From NCBI RefSeq assembly GCF_002002725.1, contig NZ_MUNW01000032.1:450432-514431 (forward strand): a stretch of 64,000 bases of DNA, read 5' to 3'. The stretch is from Sinorhizobium sp. A49. Its GTDB lineage: Bacteria > Pseudomonadota > Alphaproteobacteria > Rhizobiales > Rhizobiaceae. Below the pieces are notes generated by a model. The model was not told where the DNA came from, made no database searches, and worked only from the letters and a program-made list of their open reading frames with translations. A program made the translations under genes and the position numbers. This document shows, piece after piece, positions 17,667 through 25,140 of this stretch (position 1 is its first letter; each line of letters starts with the position of its first letter).

Positions 17667-17690
17667 AACCGGAGCGTTTCCGCTCCGGTT
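17667..17690. terminator. Intrinsic terminator hairpin
   Basis: A perfect 10-bp stem AACCGGAGCG / CGCTCCGGTT with a TTTC loop, immediately after the lipoprotein stop codon. An A run on the left makes it usable for the convergent ndk transcript as well. Confidence 0.8.
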
Positions 17691-17738
17691 CAATCAGAGT
17701 CATTTCAAGCCGTTACGGCCGGAAATGCAGATGTTGAT

Positions 17739-18161
17739 TCAGCCGACGATTTCGGTGCCGGAGAACCAGTATGCGATTTCTTCAGCAGCCGTTGCCGGAG
17801 CGTCCGAACCGTGAACCGAGTTTTCGCCGATCGAAAGAGCGTGAACCTTGCGGATCGTGCCTTCGTCAGCGTTTGCCGGGTTGGTGGCGCCCATGATTTC
17901 GCGGTTCTTGGCGATGGCGTTTTCGCCTTCGAGAACCTGAACGATGGTCGGGCCGGAGGACATGGACTCGACGAGTTCGCCGAAGAACGGACGTTCCTTG
18001 TGAACGGCGTAGAAGCCTTCAGCTTCGCGGCGGCTCATCCAGACGCGCTTGGAAGCAACGACGCGCAGGCCGGCGTCTTCAAGCATCTTGGTGATGGCGC
18101 CGGTCAGGTTACGCTTCGTTGCGTCCGGCTTGATCATCGAAAAGGTACGTTCAATCGCCAT
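17739..18161 (-). CDS. ndk: Nucleoside diphosphate kinase
   Basis: A 140-residue Ndk, the standard bacterial length. It starts [18 protein letters not shown] and carries the active-site signature NSVHGSD with the phosphorylated His near residue 117. It transfers the gamma phosphate between nucleoside di- and triphosphates through a phosphohistidine. It is monocistronic: a terminator lies downstream and a 103-base gap separates it from the GST gene on the same strand. Confidence 0.97.
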   Translation of the reverse strand: MAIERTFSMIKPDATKRNLTGAITKMLEDAGLRVVASKRVWMSRREAEGFYAVHKERPFFGELVESMSSGPTIVQVLEGENAIAKNREIMGATNPANADEGTIRKVHALSIGENSVHGSDAPATAAEEIAYWFSGTEIVG

Positions 18162-18264
18162 TGGCTCAATTCCCTTGTTTTCTTGAGAAGTGGCGGTTCA
18201 TTAGCCGCCAATCCCGCGCAAAACAAGGGGGTTCGCTCACGATTCGCTGCGGGCGTTGCGGGTT

Positions 18265-18954
18265 TCACGCCGCTGTCACAGAGCGCCCGATGCCCCCGTG
18301 CAGGTCAAGGCAACGCTCGAACCAGTCGGTAACCGGATCGCCCGGAGAAAGCAGGCGTTGCGGCGAAACGATCCGCGCCCATTGCAGTGCACCGAAGACG
18401 ATGTAGTCGGCAAAGAGCGGGCGCTCGCCGCCGAGATTGGGCTGAAACTTCAGCATATGGCGCAACGGTTCAAGCTTCTCGGAGAAGGTCGAAAGGGCCG
18501 CCCCACCGGTTTCGGCCACCGCTTCGAGAGTTGTGCCGAAACGGGCCTCGCGGCTTTCACGGAAATAGACCCGGTCGACCGGGTCGAGACTGTCGTGGAT
18601 ATCCGTGATGACGATGCGGGCGATCGCCGGGTGCAGCGTCGTCTGTGACCAGCCCTCGACAAAGCGAGCCATGGCCACGCCACCCGGGCCGCCAAACAGC
18701 GATGGTCGATCCGGGTAGTTCTCCTCGAGATAGACGGCAATCGCGAAACTGTCCTGTACCAGCCGGTCGCCGTCGCGCAGGAGCGGCACGAGCTTGGTGG
18801 CGCCCTCCTCCACCTTCGGAATCTCGGTAAAACCGACCGGCACGACGTCGAAGTCGAGCCCCTTGTGCGCGAGCGACAGCTTGGTCTTCCAGACATGCGG
18901 CGAGAAAGGGCGGGCCCTGTCGGCGCCGCAAAGCGAATAAAGCTTCCTGCTCAC
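18265..18954 (-). CDS. Glutathione S-transferase family protein
   Basis: A 229-residue GST from a GTG start at 18954, which has a very good Shine-Dalgarno (GCAGGGAG, six bases upstream); an in-frame ATG further upstream would add residues with no GST similarity. The N-terminal thioredoxin fold starts SRKLYSLCGADRARPFSPHVWK, then KLVPLLRDGDRLVQDSFAIAVYLEENYP, the glutathione-binding cis-Pro and Ser region (about 56-80). The layout resembles beta-etherase-like (LigE/LigF) and plant-type GSTs. The substrate is unknown. It is on the same strand as ndk, and divergent from the DinB-family gene. Confidence 0.85.
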   Translation of the reverse strand: MSRKLYSLCGADRARPFSPHVWKTKLSLAHKGLDFDVVPVGFTEIPKVEEGATKLVPLLRDGDRLVQDSFAIAVYLEENYPDRPSLFGGPGGVAMARFVEGWSQTTLHPAIARIVITDIHDSLDPVDRVYFRESREARFGTTLEAVAETGGAALSTFSEKLEPLRHMLKFQPNLGGERPLFADYIVFGALQWARIVSPQRLLSPGDPVTDWFERCLDLHGGIGRSVTAA

Positions 18955-19093
18955 GTGATCTCCCTGCGAGAATGAATTGGCGTCTCCCATTGGAGGCCAG
19001 ACGGGCCGCACGATCAAATCATTAAATTTCATGGGTGGCATTCGCCCTGGGAATGCGGATCTGCGCTAATCTTCCCCCGCACGGGAGAAACAG

Positions 19094-19606
19094 ATGCTCG
19101 ATCACTTTCGCATGTTCGCCGACTACAACAAATGGTCCAACCGCCGGCTCTACGCGGCGGCGGCAGAACTGCCTGACAGCGAATTGAGGCAGAGCACGGG
19201 TGCGTTCTTCGGCTCGGTCCTTGCAACACTCAATCATATCCTTGCCGCCGATCGGATCTGGATGAAGCGCTTCACCGGCGAAGGCGAAGCACCGACGGCG
19301 CTCGATGTGACCCTCCACGACGATTTCGCCAGCCTTGCCGACGCCCGCGAGCGGGAAGATGCACGGATAGTCGCGTGGCTTGCCGGTCTCGACGAAGCGC
19401 GGCTTGCCGCCACCTTCAATTACACGACGCTGAGCTCACCAGTGATCATCACGCAGAAGCTCGGGCCAACGCTCGCCCATGTCTTCAACCACCAGACGCA
19501 TCATCGCGGCCAGGCACACGCGACGCTGACGGCGCTAGGCCGGCCGTCTATTGTGCTGGATCTCGCGTTCTTTCTGTGGAGCGAAGGCGAGAAGTGGGCG
19601 AGATAG
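19094..19606 (+). CDS. DinB-family four-helix metal-binding protein
   Basis: A 170-residue DinB/YfiT-type protein. The metal-binding His triad is present: His48 in LNHILAADRIW, and His133 and His137 in FNHQTHHRGQ. The bundle starts MLDHFRMFADYNKWSNRRLY. Family members include mycothiol- or bacillithiol-dependent S-transferases and isomerases, but most have no known reaction. Its last 72 bases overlap, on the opposite strand, the 3' end of the large adenylation fusion gene, so the two are tail-to-tail overlapping genes. Confidence 0.88.
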   Translation: MLDHFRMFADYNKWSNRRLYAAAAELPDSELRQSTGAFFGSVLATLNHILAADRIWMKRFTGEGEAPTALDVTLHDDFASLADAREREDARIVAWLAGLDEARLAATFNYTTLSSPVIITQKLGPTLAHVFNHQTHHRGQAHATLTALGRPSIVLDLAFFLWSEGEKWAR

Positions 19607-22201
19607 AGCGGTCCACCGACTGCCCAACCGAACATGATTTGGACTCAGCCTCGCGCCGGCGGCCATCTTGAGCAGCCGGCTTTGCAGCAGCCATGCGGCG
19701 AGGCCAAGCGCAAGACCGCCTGCGATCGACATCATCGAGAACAGTACTGTCGGAAGCTGCCCCTGCGCCGGCGCCAGCAACAGTTCCGGCACGAAACGAT
19801 GCAGGATATAGATATGGAAACCGGCAGCCGATAGCGGCAGCACGAGCTGTGCGGCCCAACGCGGCACGCTGACGCGGGGCGCATAGACCAGCACGACGAG
19901 CACCGCGATCAACAGCAGGTACTTGATCTTCGTACCGATCCACACACCCTCGTAGAGACCAAAGAACAGGAACGCACCCGTTCCCGCCGACACCAGCAGC
20001 AATCGCTGCAGATGCGTTTCGGCGATCGCCGCGCACCACCCGATCACCGCGAGATAGAAGATCCACGGCAGGGTGAAGATCTGCCGGTTGCCGATTGGCC
20101 ACAACAGCGGCAAAGCCAGCCGGGCGGTCAGCGCCACACCGAGCAAGAGCACGCCTGTCGCAAAGGGTTGCCGGACCGCAATCCGCCGGAAGCGTGGGAT
20201 CGCAAACAGCGCCACGAAGACCAGCATCATCTGGCAATAGGCTTCGATGAACCAGTAAATGTAAGGCACCATCCCACGGGTCTCCGGATCGGCAAATCCG
20301 AAATTCCCGACGAGAAAGACGGAGGCCCAGGGGACCTCACCCCAAACGGCAGCATAGCCGGCGACGATGAGATAGTAAGGCACAAGGATCTGCGTCAGCG
20401 GCCGCAGGATGGCAAGACCGTCACCGGCCAGAAGCGGCCCCATCTGGAACCGGGCAAGACTGAAGCCGGCAAGGATGACCATCGCCGCCGAGCCGCCCGG
20501 CAGCGGCCACAAGGTCTCGTGGTGAAGAACAACGAGCAGGATCGCCAAGGCGCGGATGATGAGATCCATTCCAATCCGCGTGGTCGCCGTTTCTCGCCTT
20601 TCCAGCGCCGCGAGCGTTGCAATCGGCATGGATTCCCACATTTCCGGCGCTTGGCCGAGCGCCTTCTCGAGACCGATCGAGAGCTGCACGAAACGCAGCG
20701 AATCTCCGCCAAGCGAGAGGAAACTGTCCTCCGGCTTCACCCTTGCAGGATAGAACACCTGCCGGAAAAGGCTCTCGATGCCTTGGCGATCACCGTCACC
20801 TACCGCGACCGCCTGCTTTGCTGCAAGGTTCAATGCGGTGTAGTCGACCTTGCCTGACGGCAATCTCGGGATATCCGGCACATGCGTAGCCCCGATATGG
20901 GCAAGTGTCAGACCGCTCGCTGTAACGAGCAGGCGTCGCACATCCTCGGGTTTGCCCTCGCCCTGGAAAAATGCATGCAGCCCTTCGTCATCGCCGACGA
21001 TCGCCGCCACGATACCGCGCCGTTCCAGCGCCTGCTCGAGGGCGTCGTGCCCGATGCGCAGGCCGGCAATCTTGGACATGCGCTTCATGCGCCCAACAAT
21101 GCGGAAAAGACCATCTGCCTCGCGGACCGCCAGGTCGCCCGTACGCAGTTCCGTGAGGTCGGCACCGCGGGCCAGGTCCTGGCGCGACGATGCATAGCCC
21201 ATCATCACATTGGGGCCGCGATAGACGAGTTCGCCGGCGACACCTGCACCGGCAACCGGACGCCGCTGTTCATCCTCGATCGACAGCGTGCCTCCGGGAA
21301 TGGCAATGCCGATCCGATCCTCATTGCCCGCAAGCCGAGCCGGAGGCACATAGGCGATGCGGGCCGTCGCTTCGGTTTGACCGTACATGACGAACAGGTT
21401 GGCGCCTTGGGCGCGAAGATACGCGTCGTAGGCACGGACGCGCTCGGGCGCCAGACGTCCACCGGCAACCGTCATAAAGCGCAGCTGCGGGAACAAACGA
21501 TCGCGAAACCCGACCTTTTCCAGCAGTTCATACGAGTAAGGCACGCCGGAAAGATTGGTGCAGCCGCTGGCCGCAAGACCGTCGAGGAACCCCCGATCAA
21601 GGATCGAGCCGCTCGGAATGTAGAGGCCGGCGCCGACGCTCAGATGGGCATTCAGCACGGAAAGACCGTAGGAGTAATGCAGCGGCAGGATCAGGCAGGC
21701 GCGATCGTCGGCCCCAAGGTCGAGATACTCGACGATCGAGCGGGCATTGGCCGTAATATTGGCGGTGGAAAGCCGCACCGCCTTGCAGCACCCTGTACTG
21801 CCTGAGGTCGACAGCAGGACGCTGAGATCCGGATGAAGGGGCTCATCGCTGCCGCGAAGGTGTTCCGTTCGCCAGCGGCCGTCTGTGCGCCGATAGGCGC
21901 AGTCCGGCTCGAACGTGTCGGTCCAGGCTGCGGCGCCGGCGCCACGCGGTGCCTGCATGGCAACCACATGTCCGGCCTTCAACGCTGCCAGATAGGCAAT
22001 GATCGCGTGTTCGGAAAGCTCGGGCTCAAGCGTCACCAGCGCGCGGCTGCGCGGAAACAATGCAGCCTGACGGTCAACCCTTTCGTGCAGTTCGCGGTAG
22101 CTCACCAGGCGCTGGCCGGGAAGAACCAGAGCGGCACGCTCGCCCCATGTCGCCAGGTCCGCAATGAACGAAGGGGGCATTGTCGAACCGCCACTCTGCA
22201 T
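19535..22201 (-). CDS. Adenylation - carrier protein - membrane acyltransferase fusion
   Basis: An 888-residue three-module protein. Residues 10-460 are an AMP-forming adenylation domain (core motifs LSTSGSTG at 130-137, YGQTEA at 273-278, RTGDLA at 353-358, catalytic Lys451 in LPSGK). Residues 470-535 are a carrier domain with the phosphopantetheine Ser501 in LGGDSL. Residues 543-845 are a polytopic acyltransferase-3-like domain starting IRALAILLVVLHH (Arg550, His560/561) with roughly ten membrane segments. It could activate an acyl or amino acid in the cytoplasm, load it on its own carrier and hand it to a membrane transferase, analogous to DltA, DltC and DltB. Substrate and acceptor are unknown. 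GGGAGG six bases before ATG 22201 fixes the start. Confidence 0.85.
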   Translation of the reverse strand: MQSGGSTMPPSFIADLATWGERAALVLPGQRLVSYRELHERVDRQAALFPRSRALVTLEPELSEHAIIAYLAALKAGHVVAMQAPRGAGAAAWTDTFEPDCAYRRTDGRWRTEHLRGSDEPLHPDLSVLLSTSGSTGCCKAVRLSTANITANARSIVEYLDLGADDRACLILPLHYSYGLSVLNAHLSVGAGLYIPSGSILDRGFLDGLAASGCTNLSGVPYSYELLEKVGFRDRLFPQLRFMTVAGGRLAPERVRAYDAYLRAQGANLFVMYGQTEATARIAYVPPARLAGNEDRIGIAIPGGTLSIEDEQRRPVAGAGVAGELVYRGPNVMMGYASSRQDLARGADLTELRTGDLAVREADGLFRIVGRMKRMSKIAGLRIGHDALEQALERRGIVAAIVGDDEGLHAFFQGEGKPEDVRRLLVTASGLTLAHIGATHVPDIPRLPSGKVDYTALNLAAKQAVAVGDGDRQGIESLFRQVFYPARVKPEDSFLSLGGDSLRFVQLSIGLEKALGQAPEMWESMPIATLAALERRETATTRIGMDLIIRALAILLVVLHHETLWPLPGGSAAMVILAGFSLARFQMGPLLAGDGLAILRPLTQILVPYYLIVAGYAAVWGEVPWASVFLVGNFGFADPETRGMVPYIYWFIEAYCQMMLVFVALFAIPRFRRIAVRQPFATGVLLLGVALTARLALPLLWPIGNRQIFTLPWIFYLAVIGWCAAIAETHLQRLLLVSAGTGAFLFFGLYEGVWIGTKIKYLLLIAVLVVLVYAPRVSVPRWAAQLVLPLSAAGFHIYILHRFVPELLLAPAQGQLPTVLFSMMSIAGGLALGLAAWLLQSRLLKMAAGARLSPNHVRLGSRWTALSRPLLAFAPQKEREIQHNRRPA

Positions 22202-22450
22202 TCGAGCCTCCCGCCCGATTTAGCAAGGCGGCATATAATTGCTGACTGGCTCCGTCAACTATAAACATGAACTAAAACAGCAAGTTTTGACACGCCTGCT
22301 CCGATCGGTTGCGTCGACCTCTCCTTCGGTGGGATTTCGGCAACCATACCGCGCGGATTAGGCCGCGCGTCCGCTGTCTTCAGACTCCCTTAAATGCGGC
22401 CCGCGCATAGTGTCCGCAGATCCGATACAGGCATCGAGGACGACCACGGA

Positions 22451-23536
22451 ATGACCAGGCAAGCCGCCGCGAACACCAGCCGATCTCAGACGAAGAGCAC
22501 CGCCATCATTTTGAAGGTGGCGCACTCCATGTCTCAGCTTGGTATCGCGGCGCTGCCGCGCAACTATGAGCTTGTCTATGAAGCCTTGTCCGGCCGGTTG
22601 CCGCAGCTTTCGCGCGACCTATCCGCGCTCGGCGCCACACCGCAGCAGGAGGCCCTCGACGAACTCGGTTTCAAGCATCACCTCATAGCCCATGGAGCGC
22701 TTGCTGCCGATCGAGCGAGGGCAACGGCACAGGAAGAACTCAGCGACCTTGCCCTGCAGCTGAGGCACAGCCTGGCGCAACGGCATGCCTTCAGAAGTCA
22801 GCTTGACCGCTTCAAAGACCGCCTTGCCTCAGATCCGGTTGCGGGCCTTACGGAATTTGCCGATGACGCAGCAAGGCTGCGGGATGCGGCCGGCTTGCTG
22901 ATGAATGAGGAACAGGCGTTTCTGACGGCCTTGCAATCAAGTGCCGAGCGCTTTGCGGCGCTGGAAGGCGCGTTCGCCGAAAGCCGCAAGCCGTTGACCC
23001 GAGACCCCGTCACCGGCCTGCCCAATCGCCTGGCCCTGTCAGCACGCTTGAAAACACTGCTTGAATCCGAAGGCGAAACACAGCCGGTTGCCCTGATTGT
23101 GGCGTCCGTCGAAGGGCTGCGCGGCATCGCGGAGCAGCATGGCGCCGCCACCGCGGAAAAGGCGCTCGGCAAGCTTTCGACACTGTTTCGCAAGTCGATC
23201 AAGAAGAGCGACTTCGTTGCGCGCGTCGGCGGCCAGGAGTTTGCTTTCCTATGCAGCGATGTCACAGAGGAGAATGCCCAAGCGATTGCGCAACGCATCC
23301 GGCAATCGGTGGAGGCGTTGCGCGTCGCCCTGCCTGGCCGCGCCTTCACGGCCGAAACGCTTTCGCTCGCGGCCGGGATCGCGATGGCCCAGCCGATGGC
23401 GCCGCCGACCGATGTCGTGCAGCAGGCAGAATTGGCGCTTGCTGCGCTGCGCGCCGGCTCCCGCTCGGGCGTTCTCGTTTATTCGGCAGAGCTTGGCGGC
23501 AGGCGGGCCAGGACCTATTCGCCGCACGCCGCCTGA
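22451..23536 (+). CDS. GGDEF-domain protein with altered signature (GGQEF)
   Basis: A 361-residue cytoplasmic protein with no membrane segment. Residues 1-175 form an alpha-helical N-terminal domain (GIAALPRNYELVYEAL at 31-46) seen in other rhizobial GGDEF proteins. Residues 183-345 are the GGDEF domain: DPVTGLPNR (185-193) is canonical, but the signature reads GGQEF (260-264), replacing the metal-coordinating Asp/Glu with Gln, and the inhibitory-site RxxD is KKSD. Catalytic c-di-GMP synthesis is therefore doubtful; a GTP-sensing or scaffold role is possible. ATG 22451 was chosen over an upstream in-frame ATG at 22394, as the extra 19 residues look non-coding. It is divergent from the adenylation fusion gene. 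Confidence 0.88.
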   Translation: MTRQAAANTSRSQTKSTAIILKVAHSMSQLGIAALPRNYELVYEALSGRLPQLSRDLSALGATPQQEALDELGFKHHLIAHGALAADRARATAQEELSDLALQLRHSLAQRHAFRSQLDRFKDRLASDPVAGLTEFADDAARLRDAAGLLMNEEQAFLTALQSSAERFAALEGAFAESRKPLTRDPVTGLPNRLALSARLKTLLESEGETQPVALIVASVEGLRGIAEQHGAATAEKALGKLSTLFRKSIKKSDFVARVGGQEFAFLCSDVTEENAQAIAQRIRQSVEALRVALPGRAFTAETLSLAAGIAMAQPMAPPTDVVQQAELALAALRAGSRSGVLVYSAELGGRRARTYSPHAA

Positions 23537-23620
23537 GGCACATCGCAATCGCGAGAATCCGCCTGCCGCGCTTCAAGCGGTTGGTTTTGCGTGACATGCC
23601 TTGGCCGCGAGCGCCTTTGC

Positions 23621-24091
23621 CTATGCGGCCTCGGCCTGCCGCTCATAGCCAATCATCCGGCTCGTGCCGATTTCGCAAGCCTTGTCACCGAGCCGGCCGA
23701 GCAGCCGGTAGAGATCCGTGCGCTCCGCATCATCGAGCGCCGAGAAAAGCTGCTCGATCACCTGGCGACGGGGCTGAAGCGCTGCCTCCAGACCGGTCCG
23801 GCCGAGATCGGTAATCGAAATGATCTTCGCCCGCCGATCCTCGGGGTCCGGCACGCGGACAACCATGCCGTCCCGCTCCAGTCCATCGATCGCCTCGGTC
23901 ACCGTTCGCGGAGCAAAGCTGAGCGCTGAAGCGATGTCGGCACAGCGGCAAGGGCCGAGTTCACTGAGGTAGAACAGGAACTTGCTGCGCGCAAGCGAGA
24001 CGCCTTCTTCACTCATCGACGCGTTCACCAGGCGATGGACGCGATGATAGAGTTCGAAGAGCCGTTCTGCGACTTGAATTTTTTCTGTCAT
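23621..24091 (-). CDS. MarR-family transcriptional regulator
   Basis: A 156-residue winged-helix regulator. The recognition helix region reads CADIASALSFAPRTVTEAIDGLERDGMV (about 50-77), and the wing PDPEDRRAKIISITDLG (about 81-97) is typical of MarR. Flanking helices form the dimerisation domain. It is transcribed in the same direction as the two exported mini-protein genes upstream but is separated from them by a strong terminator (24123-24159), so it is probably an independent transcript. Ligand and targets are unknown. Confidence 0.9.
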   Translation of the reverse strand: MTEKIQVAERLFELYHRVHRLVNASMSEEGVSLARSKFLFYLSELGPCRCADIASALSFAPRTVTEAIDGLERDGMVVRVPDPEDRRAKIISITDLGRTGLEAALQPRRQVIEQLFSALDDAERTDLYRLLGRLGDKACEIGTSRMIGYERQAEAA

Positions 24092-24116
24092 GGCAAATCA
24101 CCTCATTGGCAACGCC

Positions 24117-24159
24117 AAAACGAGATAACCCGGCCCCGCGTGGCGGGACCGGGTTATCT
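24117..24159 (-). terminator. Strong intrinsic terminator of the mini-protein transcript
   Basis: A 17-bp stem with one mismatch (arms 24123-24139 and 24143-24159, GTG loop), followed on the minus strand by CGTTTTGG. It lies just after the stop of the 24180-24458 gene and before marR. Confidence 0.85.
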
Positions 24160-24179
24160 GGTCGTCCGTCTGGCGTGGG

Positions 24180-24458
24180 TTATTGATTGTCCTGGCTGGC
24201 CTTGCCGAATGCCTTTGCGTGGCCGTTGGCAATCGCACCGGTCGCGGCGGCATCAACCGACCTGTTCTCGATTCCGGCGTAATAGTCACCGCTTTCGACC
24301 GTGCTTGCGGATACGCCTGTACCTGCCGAAGCGGCAGCGCGACCGGTAAACAGCGGCGCCGGGCTGACGCCTTCATAGTAGCTGCCGCCGGCAATGGCCG
24401 CGGATGCGCTGGCAAACGTCGCTGCTGCAACGAGAAGCGTTGCGATGGACTTAGTCAT
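24180..24458 (-). CDS. Exported mini-protein with SYYEG motif (paralogue 1)
   Basis: A 92-residue protein with a Sec signal peptide (MTKSIATLLVAAATFASA, cleaved about residue 23 after AIA). The mature N-terminus GGSYYEGVSPAPLFTGRA is nearly the same as that of the neighbouring gene (GGSYYEGISPTPLFTERA); the rest is low-complexity, Ala/Gly/Ser-rich, with a second YYAGIEN. No Cys and no known domain. The two genes are tandem on the minus strand with 69 bases between, including a perfect hairpin. The pair looks like a local duplication followed by divergence. Periplasmic or extracellular location is inferred; function is unknown. Confidence 0.8.
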   Translation of the reverse strand: MTKSIATLLVAAATFASASAAIAGGSYYEGVSPAPLFTGRAAASAGTGVSASTVESGDYYAGIENRSVDAAATGAIANGHAKAFGKASQDNQ

Positions 24459-24485
24459 GGGTCTGTTCCTTGATGGGGATGGAGT

Positions 24486-24510
24486 GCCATGGGGCCGGAA
24501 GCCCCATGGC
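24486..24510 (-). other. Perfect hairpin between the paralogous mini-protein genes
   Basis: GCCATGGGGC and GCCCCATGGC form a perfect 10-bp stem with a five-base loop, between the stop of the upstream paralogue (24528) and the start of the downstream one (24458). There is no T run, so it may be an attenuator or an mRNA stability/processing element rather than a full terminator. Confidence 0.5.
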
Positions 24511-24527
24511 CGGCGGCGCAGTGCGCC

Positions 24528-24815
24528 TTAGCGGGAGATGCCCTGGTAGTATTCGCCTTCGCCGCCCTGAGCGAGCCGCGGCTTGGCGTCGTAGTTGTAA
24601 ACCGAGCCGGTGGCCGTGCGGTCGATATAGCCGGCTTCCGAACCACGGATGTTCAGGGTGGAGCTACCGGCGGTCTTCGGCGCGCGTTCAGTAAACAGCG
24701 GGGTCGGGCTGATGCCTTCGTAATAGCTGCCGCCGGCAAAAGCAGCGGAGGCGCCGCCGATTACGGCAGTTGCAACGAGGGCTGCGGCGAGTGCGGTGTG
24801 GATCGAGGTTTTCAT
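24528..24815 (-). CDS. Exported mini-protein with SYYEG motif (paralogue 2)
   Basis: A 95-residue protein: signal peptide MKTSIHTALAAALVATAVIG..AAFA (cleavage about residue 27), then GGSYYEGISPTPLFTERA shared with the gene downstream, an RTATGSVYNYD segment and a C-terminal EYYQGISR that echoes the YYEGIS motif, so the motif occurs twice in this protein. ATG 24815 is preceded by AGGAGC at good spacing; the frame is open far upstream (to 25664), but that part lies antisense to the ABC-F gene and is not coding. Function is unknown. Confidence 0.82.
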   Translation of the reverse strand: MKTSIHTALAAALVATAVIGGASAAFAGGSYYEGISPTPLFTERAPKTAGSSTLNIRGSEAGYIDRTATGSVYNYDAKPRLAQGGEGEYYQGISR

Positions 24816-25140
24816 CGTCTTTGCTCCTGGGAGGCTCGTTCGATTGAACGAGGGTTTCGTCAAAACTATGTTTGGCCGGATCGGTCTTTCCTGGAACGCG
24901 GTGGCCTTGCCGATGGCGTTCAGTCGATCGAGGCGGTCGGAAGAGCCTTTCGCTGCCCTTCGCTTAAACAGATGGTCCCTCACGATGAGGATGTGTAGTA
25001 TCGATTGTCGGAACGCGTTGTTCATGAATTGATAACAATCGCCCCTTGAAAACCGCGAACCTCGCCTCAAGGCGGAGGCTCGAAACGACAGCCGCCGCAC
25101 AGCTCTTGCCTTCCGCCCTGACTCCGGGCAAAAGGCCGCA
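24816..25140. promoter_or_regulatory. Divergent intergenic region, mini-proteins / ABC-F gene
   Basis: 325 bases between divergent genes. It should contain the promoter of the mini-protein pair (reading left) and of the ABC-F gene (reading right; AAAAGG lies just before its ATG). The part around 24985-25045 is locally AT-richer than its flanks. No convincing small gene, RNA or repeat is seen. Confidence 0.4.
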
